Shown one piece after another: positions 1 through 9,600 of a DNA stretch of 64,000 bases. A model generated the notes under the pieces. The model was given only the letters and a program-made list of their open reading frames with translations, was not told the origin of the DNA and did not search any database. A program made the position numbers and the translations under genes. This DNA is from Bacillota bacterium (GTDB lineage Bacteria; Bacillota; Clostridia; Lachnospirales; Lachnospiraceae): the NCBI GenBank assembly GCA_023439505.1, contig JAEXNR010000027.1:1-64000 (forward strand). The letters run 5' to 3'. Within the stretch, counting starts at the first letter, position 1. Each line of letters opens with the position of its first letter.

Positions 1-107
1 GGCGTTGGCGTTCCGGGCTCCGGCGTCGGGGTTGGCGTTGGCGTTCCGGGCTCCGGCGTCGGGGTCGGCGTTGGTGTTCCGGGCTCCGGCGTCGGAGTCG
101 GGGTGGG
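1..107 (-). repeat. 33-bp tandem repeats encoding a TPTPTPTPEPG linker
   Basis: About three copies of a GC-rich 33-bp unit run into the window edge. Read on the minus strand in the frame of the giant protein, each unit encodes an 11-residue TPTPTPTPEPG block. Such linkers normally separate extracellular domains or span the cell wall. The base composition is much richer in GC than the surrounding sequence, and copy number could vary by slippage. Confidence 0.9.
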
Positions 108-3100
108 AGCAACAGGAACTACTGTAAGAATGCAGGTTGCTTTTATCTCCGGGTCCGCATAGGAGGCAGCGGTAATGACTGCTGTCCCGGGACCTGCTGC
201 CAGGATCCGTCCATTTTGGTCTACTCTTACAATACTATCGTCTGAGGTTGACCAAAGTATGTGTTTGTCACTGGTTGCATCTTCATTTACGCTTGCATTT
301 AACTGAGCTTCCTCTCCTTCTGTGAGAATAGATTCTGCTTTACTGATCTTCACCTTATTTACATTTACCGCCTCGACTACACTGAAAGAAATACGATCTA
401 ATTCCGTATATCCATCGTTGTAAAATAATGCAAGATCATATTCACCCGGAGCAGCATTCCCGGAGGTGTCACTCGTGCCAATGGTGGTTGTACCGGTTCC
501 TTCTATATATTTGTAAGTAATGTAATCTTTTCCGTCACCGCCAGGGTTTAATACTCCGATCCAGTCTTTGCTGGTGGCTCCCTTATAGAATAAAGTAATC
601 GTATCCCCTGCTGCATATTTGTCTTTTAGTAATTTAATTTCTTTGGTATTGGTATCCGCTGTTACTGTTACAAAACAGAGAGCGGATACATTTCCCTCAC
701 TTACGGTGATCATTGCCGTTCCCGGACGATAAGCGGTAATCGTCCCCCATTGGTCAACTGCTGCCACGCCAGTATCAGAACTTCTGAAACTCAACTTCCT
801 TGAGGAAACAGGACTTAACCAGGCAATAAGATCAAAGGTAGTTCCCCAATCCATGGAGAGAGCAGTCTGGTTTAGGTTAATATAACGCCCCGTGTATTCA
901 TATGCACCGATATCAATCCGGCTGTCTCTTGCATTTCCCAGGGCATCGACACTTGGAGCCTTCTCCGTAATACCTTTATCAATGCAGGCACTGTCAGAAT
1001 TCAGTTGAAGAATATTGTTAAAGATCTTCCCGGCTTTCTCTGTATCTGTATCCGTACTGTTTAAAGAACCGGTAAAGCTGACATTCCCTGTGTACATATC
1101 ACTGAATTTATTGTTCGCAGGATCGGAATTTTCCCTATCCATAAAGTCACTCATGGATATCTTGTCAGACGATACTTCTTGATCGCGGCACGCTGGGATA
1201 AAACCCTTATACTCGTAAAGATTATTTCTAAAGGTATTATTTGTGATCATCTTTGAGGTAGTACCATCCTCATTATTCCTGATCCAGTTCCACTGATATC
1301 CTATAATTACCGGTTCTACCACATCCCAGCCAAGATCAACCGGCTCTGTTAAGTCATTATAGAAAATATTGTTCTGGAACAGATTGTTGTCTACGGTCCA
1401 ATCTAAATAAAGATCCGCATTCCAGTTATTGTAGAATGTATTATTTGTAAAGGTGAAGTCTTGCACGCCCACGATTATCATCCCATCGCAGCACTCTGAA
1501 AATACACTATTCTTTACGGTACAACCGGTAGAATGTATGCCGTAGTAATCACCTGCATAGAACTGAATACCGGCACCGGGTGATTTTTCAACCTTAATAG
1601 AATCAAAGGTCACATTGGTACTCTCCCCTACATAGATGCCATGATCCGCCTGGCTCTTTCTAACCTGTCCGATATCCCAGATATTGATATCTTTAAACAA
1701 GGAGTTGGTTGTATAATTAACCAGGATACCTTCCGTACCGGAATTGCTCGGGTCCGGATTATCAATATCCCAGATATTCATATCCTGCACAGTAATATTG
1801 TCACTGTCCATCGTCCAGATTGCCGCACCCAGAAAACCTGTATAATTCAGACCCTCTAAAGAGATATAAGAACAGTTCGTAAGTTTTAACCCCACATCTT
1901 CCTGTGCCTTTTCTTCTTTATTCGTATAATCGGTTTTACTGGTGAAGACAGGCCCCGTGAGAGATGCCATTGATGCACAATGGCTGCACTCCGGATCATC
2001 ACAGCCGATAATCCGGATGGGTGCATCTGCGACTCCATGCAGATTATTCATATCGATACGTCCGGTATAAACTCCCTTATGAATGACGATGGTATCCCCG
2101 GAATCCACCACTGCAAGTGCAGTCTTTAAATTTGTATAAGGAGTTGCCTCGGATCCGTCACTGGAACCGCCTGTATATCCGCTTGCCACATGAATTGTCC
2201 TGCAGCTGTAGGGTGAATAAAAGGCTCCTATATCCTGCTGATCCGTATGAAATGCTGCTTCCTTAAAGTCAAACTCCGGCGCGGTAATGGTGTCCGATAT
2301 TGTTTTAAGTCCGGTTCGGATACCTGAACTGCCTTTTGTTAAGGTAAAATCGCCTGCCATTGCATTCCTAAACAGAGGATCACCCACTTTACCGCAGGTT
2401 TCATCCATATTTGCCTGCGTCTGAGCAAAACTCTGATCTGCTGCGTAGAAATGTGTTATTGCATCATTTTCACCGGCGTCATAGAGGTTGTATTCTGACA
2501 TAAAGCCCTTATTCTTATTGATTCGGCTGAATGCGCCCTTCCCCCTGACTTCTCTCGCAAAGACATTATTGTAAATATTCAGCTGAGTATTGTCGACTGA
2601 AATTACATCCGGTTGCGTGATGTTGATGCTGTAACCCTCATTATTGTAGAAGGTATTATTTACAATAAGGAAACTTGCTTCTCCATTACCCAGAATCCCT
2701 TCCTTTGAATTGATAATAACACTGCTGGATAAGGTTAAATACACCTTGTTCACTGCCTCGATTGCCCGAATACTCGCATGATTTACTTTAGTCTGGGATA
2801 TCGTAACGGCTGTCGCATCATCAACCCCGTCTAAAAGAATTCCCTTTTCCACCTCTTCAATATCGGTCTTATGAATGGATAAGTCTTTACTTTTAACGGC
2901 ATTGATACCAATCCTGGCATCCTTTATCATAAGATTACTTAATCTCGCACCTGAGGCAGCGTTTAGATCCACTGCCGTATTTGAACTTTCCGCATGTACT
3001 GTAATGCCATCTATCGTAACACCGTAGGAACTGTCAATTGATACCACACCATACAAATCAACGCTTCCTTCTGCCTTTATTACAAAGCTGTCGAGTTCCA

Positions 3101-6100
3101 TGGCAGTTTTACCGGATAGGCTTATATTCTCATGATAAGCTCCCTGTGCAATATGAATCGTTTCCCCGGCACGGATTAGAGCGAGCGCTGCTCCAATCGT
3201 TTCAAACGGAGCTTCCTTTGTACCTGCATTTGCATCATTTCCCGCTGCTGTATCAACATAATATTGATATGCGATGGCTTTTACTGCATATGCACCCATA
3301 TCCGGCGTATTATTTCTGGTAATTCCTGTGATATCTTTTACCGGTGTATTTTCATCCATAATACCCGCACCGGCACCGGCACTTAATTTGTAAATTCTAA
3401 AATCCCCGGCTCTCACATTGATAAAGTCAGGAGTGGCCTTCACAGCATGCTCATCTGCAACAGCATCCAGATGATCCTGTGGGATTGTATCGGAATTATA
3501 TAAGTTATAATCAAAGGTATTGCCGGCGCAACTTGAGACTGCAGTTGATATAATATTATTCTTAACGATATTACCGGTTGCTCTGCTGTCTAAATCAATG
3601 TCCTCCCGATTGCCGTACAACGTATTGTTATAAATTTTATTCGCTGTAGAAGTTCCGCTTACGTTCAGAGCCGTATTTCTCCATGTGATCACATTATTAT
3701 AGATTCTGCTATTCGTCGTATTATGTAGTTTAATTGCATCACCGGATGCCTTATGGAAGGTGTTGCTGGATATCACTGCTCCATCAGCATCGGTTAAATA
3801 CAAGCTGCCATTTACAATTGTATGATCGATTGTAACATTCTGTCCGGTTACCGAAACCGTTCCATCAAAAGACACATCACGAATTGAGATTGTCTCTGTA
3901 TCAGAGCCGGTGATAGATACGGTACCATCAAAAACAACAGTTCCTGAATAAGCGGATATGGATACTCCTTCGGAGATTACCTGCTTATCATGATAAATGC
4001 CCTCCATCACTTGAATCTGCTTTGCTCCATGTAAAATCGCATCCTGTATGGCAGGATACGGCTTAGCCATAGAACCATTGGCATCGCTTCCGGTATAATT
4101 ACCGACAAAGGCTAAGGAAGAATCATAAACAAAGGCGCCTGCTTCCTTATTTAATCTGAGCGATCCGTTGATATCCGTTGCCGGAGCGTTAATACCATCG
4201 ATAATTTCTTCCGCTGCCGCACCAATGGCAGCATTATCAGCCTCGATAATTCTTGCATCATTGATAGCATTTACAAAGGATACATGACCATAGGCACCAT
4301 GCTCCTCCAATCCTCTGTCCTGATATGCCTGCAATTGTGCAAACCCTAGCTTGGGACCTGAGCCGCCGTAGTTATAAGTAACATAGCTTGTCATAGAATT
4401 GGCTGCATAAACATTATGATCAAAGGTACAGCCCTGAGTAGCATCAAGAAGCGTCTTTTCTGCCTCCAACTGCGTACGAATCGGTTTGGTAAAAATGTTG
4501 TTTTTAAATACAAGATTTTCTGAGATATCCTTATCTGTTACATAAGCACCTGCAACCGGATAGATATCATACCAGCCTGTCCCTCCGGAGCTGTCATATT
4601 GATCAGCAAAGGTATTATTGTAGAAGAGTAAATTCGTACTTCTTCCCCATAACTCAACGGACCATTTTGCATGATAAATAACGTTATTATAGATTTTTCC
4701 ATAGCTGCCATCTTTCATTCTTGCTTCCTGAAAATAAATTCCGGCTGTTGCTCCATCTGAAATTATTTTGTTATTACAGATTTCAATCGCATCGTACTTC
4801 TGATTCAGTTCATCAATCACAGCTATGGAAGGACTGCAGCGGTAAAAGGTACAATTGCCTACATATATTTTGGATCCTCCATAATTATAAAATCTTAACG
4901 CATTTCCTTTATAATCCTGGCTGCCTGTGGGCTCAAAGGTCAACCCTTCGAATCTGACATTTTGATTTTTACCCAGCGCATAAATTGTAGCGTATACACT
5001 ACTGCCGGAGCTGGCTGTAAGTACCACCTTTTCCCCGTCAAATGCCTTAAAAGTAATGGCCGCCCCACCTTCCGGCATTTCCTTGGAAAGAACAATATAT
5101 TCATCATAGGTTCCTTCTCTCCAGATTACGTTATCTCCCGGTTTTAGTGCACTGACAAAGCTGTTTAACGTTCTTTTCGGACTGTCAATGGTTCCCGGAT
5201 TAGAATCATCCCCGTCCATTGCAATATAATAGGTATCTAAAATTTGAATTTCCGTTGTAAAATTCCAGGTAACATCACTGGTATAATAGAGCATTTTATC
5301 CCCGGTATTCGTAATGGACTGCTTTACACTTACCGTATAAGAGGTGGAATATGCAAAATTCTGGTCCGCAGTAAATGTTACCAGTGTCTTGCCATCTGCC
5401 AGATCTTCTGAGGTTAGGCTGCCCGCTACCGGAACACCTGTCTTTGTCTTCGCTACAGTAATATAGTCAGCCAGATTCAAGCCACTGTTCAAAGGTTCCG
5501 AGAAGGTGATCATTACCCTTGTGGTATCTTTTTTGACGGAAATATTGGAACCGGTTGGGGTCCTATCGGTGATAACAAAGGTCTCACTTCTGGTTAGGTA
5601 TTCATAGGCCCCAAGATCCGTGATCCCATCCCTTGTTTTCCCATCTCTGTCCAGGGATGGTGCTCCAAGATCCGTTCCCTTATCGCGGCAGGCACTTAAT
5701 TTACCGATATGATAGCTGCTATCGATAAAATCAGGTGCCCCTGTCAGACTGTTTGCGCCTTCCCCCGCAGGTAAATCGGTAAATATACTGTCATCATACA
5801 GGTTATAATTAAAATAATTGGAGGACGTAATAGCCACAGGTGCCGCAAAGATATTATTCTGAATCGTATTTCCTTTGGAAGCCTCCTCCAGACTGTCAAT
5901 TGCATTACTTGTATTTACAAATACATTATTGGTTATTACGGCGCCGGTAAAGGTACCTTCCATATTACGGATGCCGTATTGCCCTTTCAAAATATTATTA
6001 TAAAATCGGTTCTTCGAAGACGCTCCCATACTGATGTCGGTCCCGTTGGTATTGATAAATTTGCTGTTATAAATCTCACATCCGGTTGTATTACCGGTAA

Positions 6101-7694
6101 TCAGTAAACCTGTCCCACTGTCTACAACCGTTATATCATGGAGATTACAGTCAAACGCTCCGTCTAAAACCAGTGCATTTCCTAATCCGTCTCCATCTCT
6201 TATCAGTAAGCCGGATACCTTAAGATGATAACTATTTCTAATAGTTAATGCCCCGTGACCGGTAAGTACAGCATCCCCTCCATAGGATGCAATCGTGCAG
6301 GCAATGCTGCCGGCATTCCCGATTCCCTCGATGTTTAACGGCTCGTTGTATATACCGCCCTTTATCATCAGGCTGCTGCCCGGATCATTCTTCATTACTG
6401 AGATTGCTCTTGCAAAGCTGGAAAATGCCTCTGCGTCAGTCAAACCGCTGTTTCCATCATTTCCTGCTGATGATACGTAATAGATATTGCCATAATTATA
6501 AGCGCCCAGATCGGAAGGAGTTCTTCTGGAATGACCGTTCATGTCCGTTGCAGGTACATAGGCGGCACTGCTGCCATTCCCTATGCAGGGACTGGTATTA
6601 GACAGATGATAATCACCGCTTGCATAGTTCGCAAAGATTTGATCTGCTGCCGCATAAACGTTGGTGTCAGCGTCAGAAATCGCATTGGAACTATGGGTAT
6701 AGGCATTATATTCGCAGATATTTGTGGAATCAAAAGTACATCCATATCCTACAACTGATCCGGTAAAAATATTATTTGCCACGATACAGTTCCTATAAGA
6801 GCCATAAATAAAGGATGATCCATTGTTATCAAAAACATTGTTCACAATTTTGCAGTTTGTTACATCCCCCGCAAAGTATAATCCATAATAAGTAGTCATG
6901 ATATTGTTAGTAAAGTTGATATTATTAATACCGCCCCATAAATAAAATCCACTGGTCCCGGAGCCGGTCACCTGATTCGAGTCAAAGGTAACATTATCAC
7001 AGCCTTGCACCCGGACCTGAGCATAGGGTGCGTAATCACCGTTTTGATTCGCAGTAAATGTACAACCTGATATGATTGAGTTCTTACTGTTATAAACGAT
7101 TAACGTCTGGGCTTCCGTACCTGCATCATCTGAGTCATACCGGAAATGGAGATTGGAAACATCTACATATTCACAATTTTGCACAGCAGCCGTACAATTC
7201 TTCCACACACTGGTATTATAAGCGGTTTGAGAAAAGATAACCTCTCCTTCTCCCCTGATCGTATAATGCGCATCAGGAGAGCCTTTTAAACCATCCAATT
7301 TAAAATACTGATTGTCGTAATTTCCGGCTTCAATGATTAATGTATCTCCGGCCTGTAACTTGCTGACAGCCTGGGAGACGGTTGCAAATGGACTTGCCTG
7401 ACTGCCATCCCCGTTAACATCATCCCCGGTTGTTGCAACATAATACGTGGCCGGAGAGATGGCACCTCCGGTTACACTGGTAATGGCTCCGCCGGTTGCT
7501 GATGTTATGGCGCCTCCGCTTGAAGAAGATATTGCTCCGCCGGTTGCCGAAGTTATGCCTTCCTCAGCAGCTGCCGCTGTTTCTTCAGGTATAAGCGTTT
7601 GAGCACTTACAGGAAGCGCCATACTGTTGGTTAATATCAGTACTGTTACCAGTAATTTAGATATTAACTTTTTAGAAGAACTTAATACTTTCAT
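1..7694 (-). CDS. Giant secreted protein with six beta-helix modules (C-terminus beyond window)
   Basis: One reading frame stays open from the ATG at 7694 (AAAGGAGTGG ribosome site) to the window edge, more than 2,560 codons. Residues 1-31 are a signal peptide ending in VSA. A degenerate linker with repeated ATGGAI-like units follows. Six modules then begin with a DUF1565-like opening (YYV..GDD.N.G....PF.T, then GDT..I..G.Y) near residues 82, 401, 819, 1190, 1475 and 1832. Each ends in a D.GAY.Y-like motif and is full of right-handed parallel beta-helix rungs (NN.F, I.NN.I). An SbsA-like Ig domain lies between modules 2 and 3. Two Big_2 domains lie near 2270-2340 and 2440-2520, followed by a Pro/Thr linker. 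Such proteins usually bind or cleave polysaccharide outside the cell. No catalytic residue can be assigned, so adhesin, lyase and epimerase remain open. Confidence 0.9.
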   Translation of the reverse strand, partial: MKVLSSSKKLISKLLVTVLILTNSMALPVSAQTLIPEETAAAAEEGITSATGGAISSSSGGAITSATGGAITSVTGGAISPATYYVATTGDDVNGDGSQASPFATVSQAVSKLQAGDTLIIEAGNYDNQYFKLDGLKGSPDAHYTIRGEGEVIFSQTAYNTSVWKNCTAAVQNCEYVDVSNLHFRYDSDDAGTEAQTLIVYNSKNSIISGCTFTANQNGDYAPYAQVRVQGCDNVTFDSNQVTGSGTSGFYLWGGINNINFTNNIMTTYYGLYFAGDVTNCKIVNNVFDNNGSSFIYGSYRNCIVANNIFTGSVVGYGCTFDSTNICEYNAYTHSSNAISDADTNVYAAADQIFANYASGDYHLSNTSPCIGNGSSAAYVPATDMNGHSRRTPSDLGAYNYGNIYYVSSAGNDGNSGLTDAEAFSSFARAISVMKNDPGSSLMIKGGIYNEPLNIEGIGNAGSIACTIASYGGDAVLTGHGALTIRNSYHLKVSGLLIRDGDGLGNALVLDGAFDCNLHDITVVDSGTGLLITGNTTGCEIYNSKFINTNGTDISMGASSKNRFYNNILKGQYGIRNMEGTFTGAVITNNVFVNTSNAIDSLEEASKGNTIQNNIFAAPVAITSSNYFNYNLYDDSIFTDLPAGEGANSLTGAPDFIDSSYHIGKLSACRDKGTDLGAPSLDRDGKTRDGITDLGAYEYLTRSETFVITDRTPTGSNISVKKDTTRVMITFSEPLNSGLNLADYITVAKTKTGVPVAGSLTSEDLADGKTLVTFTADQNFAYSTSYTVSVKQSITNTGDKMLYYTSDVTWNFTTEIQILDTYYIAMDGDDSNPGTIDSPKRTLNSFVSALKPGDNVIWREGTYDEYIVLSKEMPEGGAAITFKAFDGEKVVLTASSGSSVYATIYALGKNQNVRFEGLTFEPTGSQDYKGNALRFYNYGGSKIYVGNCTFYRCSPSIAVIDELNQKYDAIEICNNKIISDGATAGIYFQEARMKDGSYGKIYNNVIYHAKWSVELWGRSTNLLFYNNTFADQYDSSGGTGWYDIYPVAGAYVTDKDISENLVFKNNIFTKPIRTQLEAEKTLLDATQGCTFDHNVYAANSMTSYVTYNYGGSGPKLGFAQLQAYQDRGLEEHGAYGHVSFVNAINDARIIEADNAAIGAAAEEIIDGINAPATDINGSLRLNKEAGAFVYDSSLAFVGNYTGSDANGSMAKPYPAIQDAILHGAKQIQVMEGIYHDKQVISEGVSISAYSGTVVFDGTVSITGSDTETISIRDVSFDGTVSVTGQNVTIDHTIVNGSLYLTDADGAVISSNTFHKASGDAIKLHNTTNSRIYNNVITWRNTALNVSGTSTANKIYNNTLYGNREDIDLDSRATGNIVKNNIISTAVSSCAGNTFDYNLYNSDTIPQDHLDAVADEHAVKATPDFINVRAGDFRIYKLSAGAGAGIMDENTPVKDITGITRNNTPDMGAYAVKAIAYQYYVDTAAGNDANAGTKEAPFETIGAALALIRAGETIHIAQGAYHENISLSGKTAMELDSFVIKAEGSVDLYGVVSIDSSYGVTIDGITVHAESSNTAVDLNAASGARLSNLMIKDARIGINAVKSKDLSIHKTDIEEVEKGILLDGVDDATAVTISQTKVNHASIRAIEAVNKVYLTLSSSVIINSKEGILGNGEASFLIVNNTFYNNEGYSINITQPDVISVDNTQLNIYNNVFAREVRGKGAFSRINKNKGFMSEYNLYDAGENDAITHFYAADQSFAQTQANMDETCGKVGDPLFRNAMAGDFTLTKGSSGIRTGLKTISDTITAPEFDFKEAAFHTDQQDIGAFYSPYSCRTIHVASGYTGGSSDGSEATPYTNLKTALAVVDSGDTIVIHKGVYTGRIDMNNLHGVADAPIRIIGCDDPECSHCASMASLTGPVFTSKTDYTNKEEKAQEDVGLKLTNCSYISLEGLNYTGFLGAAIWTMDSDNITVQDMNIWDIDNPDPSNSGTEGILVNYTTNSLFKDINIWDIGQVRKSQADHGIYVGESTNVTFDSIKVEKSPGAGIQFYAGDYYGIHSTGCTVKNSVFSECCDGMIIVGVQDFTFTNNTFYNNWNADLYLDWTVDNNLFQNNIFYNDLTEPVDLGWDVVEPVIIGYQWNWIRNNEDGTTSKMITNNTFRNNLYEYKGFIPACRDQEVSSDKISMSDFMDRENSDPANNKFSDMYTGNVSFTGSLNSTDTDTEKAGKIFNNILQLNSDSACIDKGITEKAPSVDALGNARDSRIDIGAYEYTGRYINLNQTALSMDWGTTFDLIAWLSPVSSRKLSFRSSDTGVAAVDQWGTITAYRPGTAMITVSEGNVSALCFVTVTADTNTKEIKLLKDKYAAGDTITLFYKGATSKDWIGVLNPGGDGKDYITYKYIEGTGTTTIGTSDTSGNAAPGEYDLALFYNDGYTELDRISFSVVEAVNVNKVKISKAESILTEGEEAQLNASVNEDATSDKHILWSTSDDSIVRVDQNGRILAAGPGTAVITAASYADPEIKATCILTVVPVAPTPTPTPEPGTPTPTPTPEPGTPTPTPTPEPGTPT

Positions 7695-7738
7695 CTTTCC
7701 ACTCCTTTAAGTTATAATTTGTTATATGAAAAACTTTA

Positions 7739-8008
7739 TTATTTCCAATTATTATGTCGAAAGTGCAGAGAAAAGCTCACAATTAACAATGCCGGACAGT
7801 CATAATCATATGTTAAATCCTTGCTGCTTCCTATGTATGTTTCATTGTTTTCCATGTATATTTCTATGGAATTATCATAGCTCGGCGCATGGACATTGAT
7901 TTCAAAGCAACAGCGCCCGGTGTGGCAGCCCGGTATGCTCAATCTGGGTGAGATGAGCATGCCGGACCGTCCATTCCGGACGCTGTCTAGGGCAAGTTTT
8001 TTCTTCAT
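7739..8008 (-). CDS. Small ORF downstream of sdaAA, unrecognised
   Basis: An 89-codon frame begins with an ATG that overlaps the sdaAA stop (ATGA arrangement) and ends 44 bases before the giant beta-helix gene. No convincing Shine-Dalgarno sequence precedes it, so any expression would rely on coupling to sdaAA. There is no signal peptide or membrane segment. The alternating pattern in the second half (FEINVHAP, IEIYMENNETYIG) would suit a short beta-sheet domain, possibly the scrap of a larger protein. I do not recognise a family. It could simply be an open stretch in a 310-base intergenic region. Confidence 0.3.
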   Translation of the reverse strand: MKKKLALDSVRNGRSGMLISPRLSIPGCHTGRCCFEINVHAPSYDNSIEIYMENNETYIGSSKDLTYDYDCPALLIVSFSLHFRHNNWK

Positions 8009-8874
8009 TTCATTATATCAAGGGTAATCGCCTGAGCGGTTGCAGTTCTGGCAAGTCCCCCTTCTCCGGTTTCACGAAAAGCCTTGGGCATCGCCTCTCC
8101 GATCTCCCTCATTGCATCAATTACTTCATCCGGCGGTATCGCACTCTTGATACCTGCAATTGCCATATCTGCACAGGAAACCGCATTCACTGCCCCTGCT
8201 ACATTTCGTTTGACACAGGGAACCTCCACCAATCCTGCCACAGGGTCGCAGACAAGGCCAAGTAAATTCTTCAGAGCAATCGCAGCTGCATGAAGGATAT
8301 CCTCCGTATTTCCACGATTCAAATAGCATAATGCTCCTGCCGCCATAGCGCTTGCCGTACCGATCTCGGCCTGACAGCCTCCCGCCGCCCCGGAGATAAA
8401 AGCCCTGTTGGCAATTACATTTCCTATACCCGCAGCAACATACATTGCTTCCAGCATTCTATCAAGATTCATAGGATACTGTTCTTCATAAGTGAGCAGA
8501 ACTGCCGGAATCACTCCACAGGAGCCTGCGGTAGGAGCTGCAACTATTTTCTTCATACATGCATTGGCTTCACCCATTTTCAAGGCCTTTATCATTACTT
8601 CGGCAAGAAAAGGTCCGCTGAGTAATCTCTCTTTATTAAGGGCATCTTCCAGTTTTGCTCCGTCACCCCCCACCAGCCCGCTGGCTGATCTTAAGTTTGG
8701 GATATACGAGTGGTCTGCCTGCTTCATGCTAAGATATAATTTCTTCATCCTGTTGAATGATTCTTCCGGGGTTACCGATCTTTCGTTACAATCTTCGCCA
8801 AGAATTACTTCCCAGAAAGCTTTATTCTGCGTTTCGCAGATCTGTCTTATTTCATTCAGAGATTGAAAACTCAT
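8005..8874 (-). CDS. sdaAA: L-serine dehydratase, iron-sulfur dependent, alpha subunit
   Basis: This is the catalytic subunit of the anaerobic [4Fe-4S] L-serine dehydratase, which converts L-serine to pyruvate and ammonia in the cytoplasm. The ATG at 8874 (MSFQSLNEI) is chosen because GGAGGAGG lies just upstream; a longer open frame has no family-like N-terminus. The product is about 289 residues, the usual length for a separate alpha subunit. Family motifs are present: GSCGVIPA, GAAGGCQAE and CDPVAGLVEVPC, which hold cluster-ligand cysteines and active-site residues. The start lies inside the end of sdaAB (23-base overlap), so the two are translationally coupled as subunits of one enzyme. 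Confidence 0.95.
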   Translation of the reverse strand: MSFQSLNEIRQICETQNKAFWEVILGEDCNERSVTPEESFNRMKKLYLSMKQADHSYIPNLRSASGLVGGDGAKLEDALNKERLLSGPFLAEVMIKALKMGEANACMKKIVAAPTAGSCGVIPAVLLTYEEQYPMNLDRMLEAMYVAAGIGNVIANRAFISGAAGGCQAEIGTASAMAAGALCYLNRGNTEDILHAAAIALKNLLGLVCDPVAGLVEVPCVKRNVAGAVNAVSCADMAIAGIKSAIPPDEVIDAMREIGEAMPKAFRETGEGGLARTATAQAITLDIMK

Positions 8875-9538
8875 TTGCCTCCTCCAGACTAAGGTAAGTG
8901 GTCTTGATAACACCTTCCAGCTCATTGAGCCGTTTGAATACATCCTCTGGTATCTCCTCGTCACACTCTATTACCATCACCGCAGTCTCCCCTCTTTTAT
9001 CCCGGTACAGCTGCATTGTTGCGATATTGACGGATGAATTGCCGAGTAAGGAGGTGACAGCCGATACATGTCCCGGCTGATCAACATTATGAATAATCAG
9101 CGTAGGATAATCTGCATTGATATTAACACGGGTTCCATCAATCAGACAGATTTTAATTGCTCCCCCTCCGATAGAGGAGGCTACCGCATCCAATTGTTTC
9201 CCATGAATACCCTTAAGACTGAGTAGCACTGTATTAGGATGAACATTTTTCAGTTCAGTTCCTGATATGGTATACTGCATTCCCCGCGCTCTCGCAATCT
9301 GAAGACTGTCCGGAATTCGTTCATCATCCGGCCTCATCCCAAGTAAACCTGCGATCAGGGCTTTGTCTGTCCCATGTCCTTTCCCTGTTGCAAGAAAGGA
9401 ACCATGGAGTTTTAGGTTTGCAGCTCTAATATCTTCCCTTAAGAGCTGTCTGCATACAAAACCGATTTTAACCGCTCCTGCAGTGTGGGAACTGGAGGGA
9501 CCAACCATTACCGGTCCTATAATATCAATAATATTCAT
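8852..9538 (-). CDS. sdaAB: L-serine dehydratase, iron-sulfur dependent, beta subunit
   Basis: The product begins MNIIDIIGPVMVGPSSSHTAGA, the signature of the serine dehydratase beta domain, which shapes the active-site entrance. The last third (from about IIHNVDQPGHVS) is an ACT domain, a common small-molecule regulatory fold. I prefer the ATG at 9538 over the in-frame GTG at 9550: GGGAGGTG sits about 9 bases ahead of the ATG but touches the GTG. Length is about 228 residues, normal for the family. It is the first gene of the sdaAB-sdaAA pair and overlaps sdaAA by 23 bases. No separate promoter is obvious in the 62 bases before it, so it may also be read from the sugar operon upstream. Confidence 0.93.
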   Translation of the reverse strand: MNIIDIIGPVMVGPSSSHTAGAVKIGFVCRQLLREDIRAANLKLHGSFLATGKGHGTDKALIAGLLGMRPDDERIPDSLQIARARGMQYTISGTELKNVHPNTVLLSLKGIHGKQLDAVASSIGGGAIKICLIDGTRVNINADYPTLIIHNVDQPGHVSAVTSLLGNSSVNIATMQLYRDKRGETAVMVIECDEEIPEDVFKRLNELEGVIKTTYLSLEEANEFSISE

Positions 9539-9600
9539 CCTTCTTTGCACCTCCCACCATTGTGAAGTCCATCCTTCTCAAAGGTTTCAAGTTTCTTTGA

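Noticed and set aside
1641..6758. Several plus-strand open frames of 60-104 codons inside the giant beta-helix gene
   Set aside because: They are antisense shadows of a continuous minus-strand frame with clear domain structure; none has a family-like sequence.
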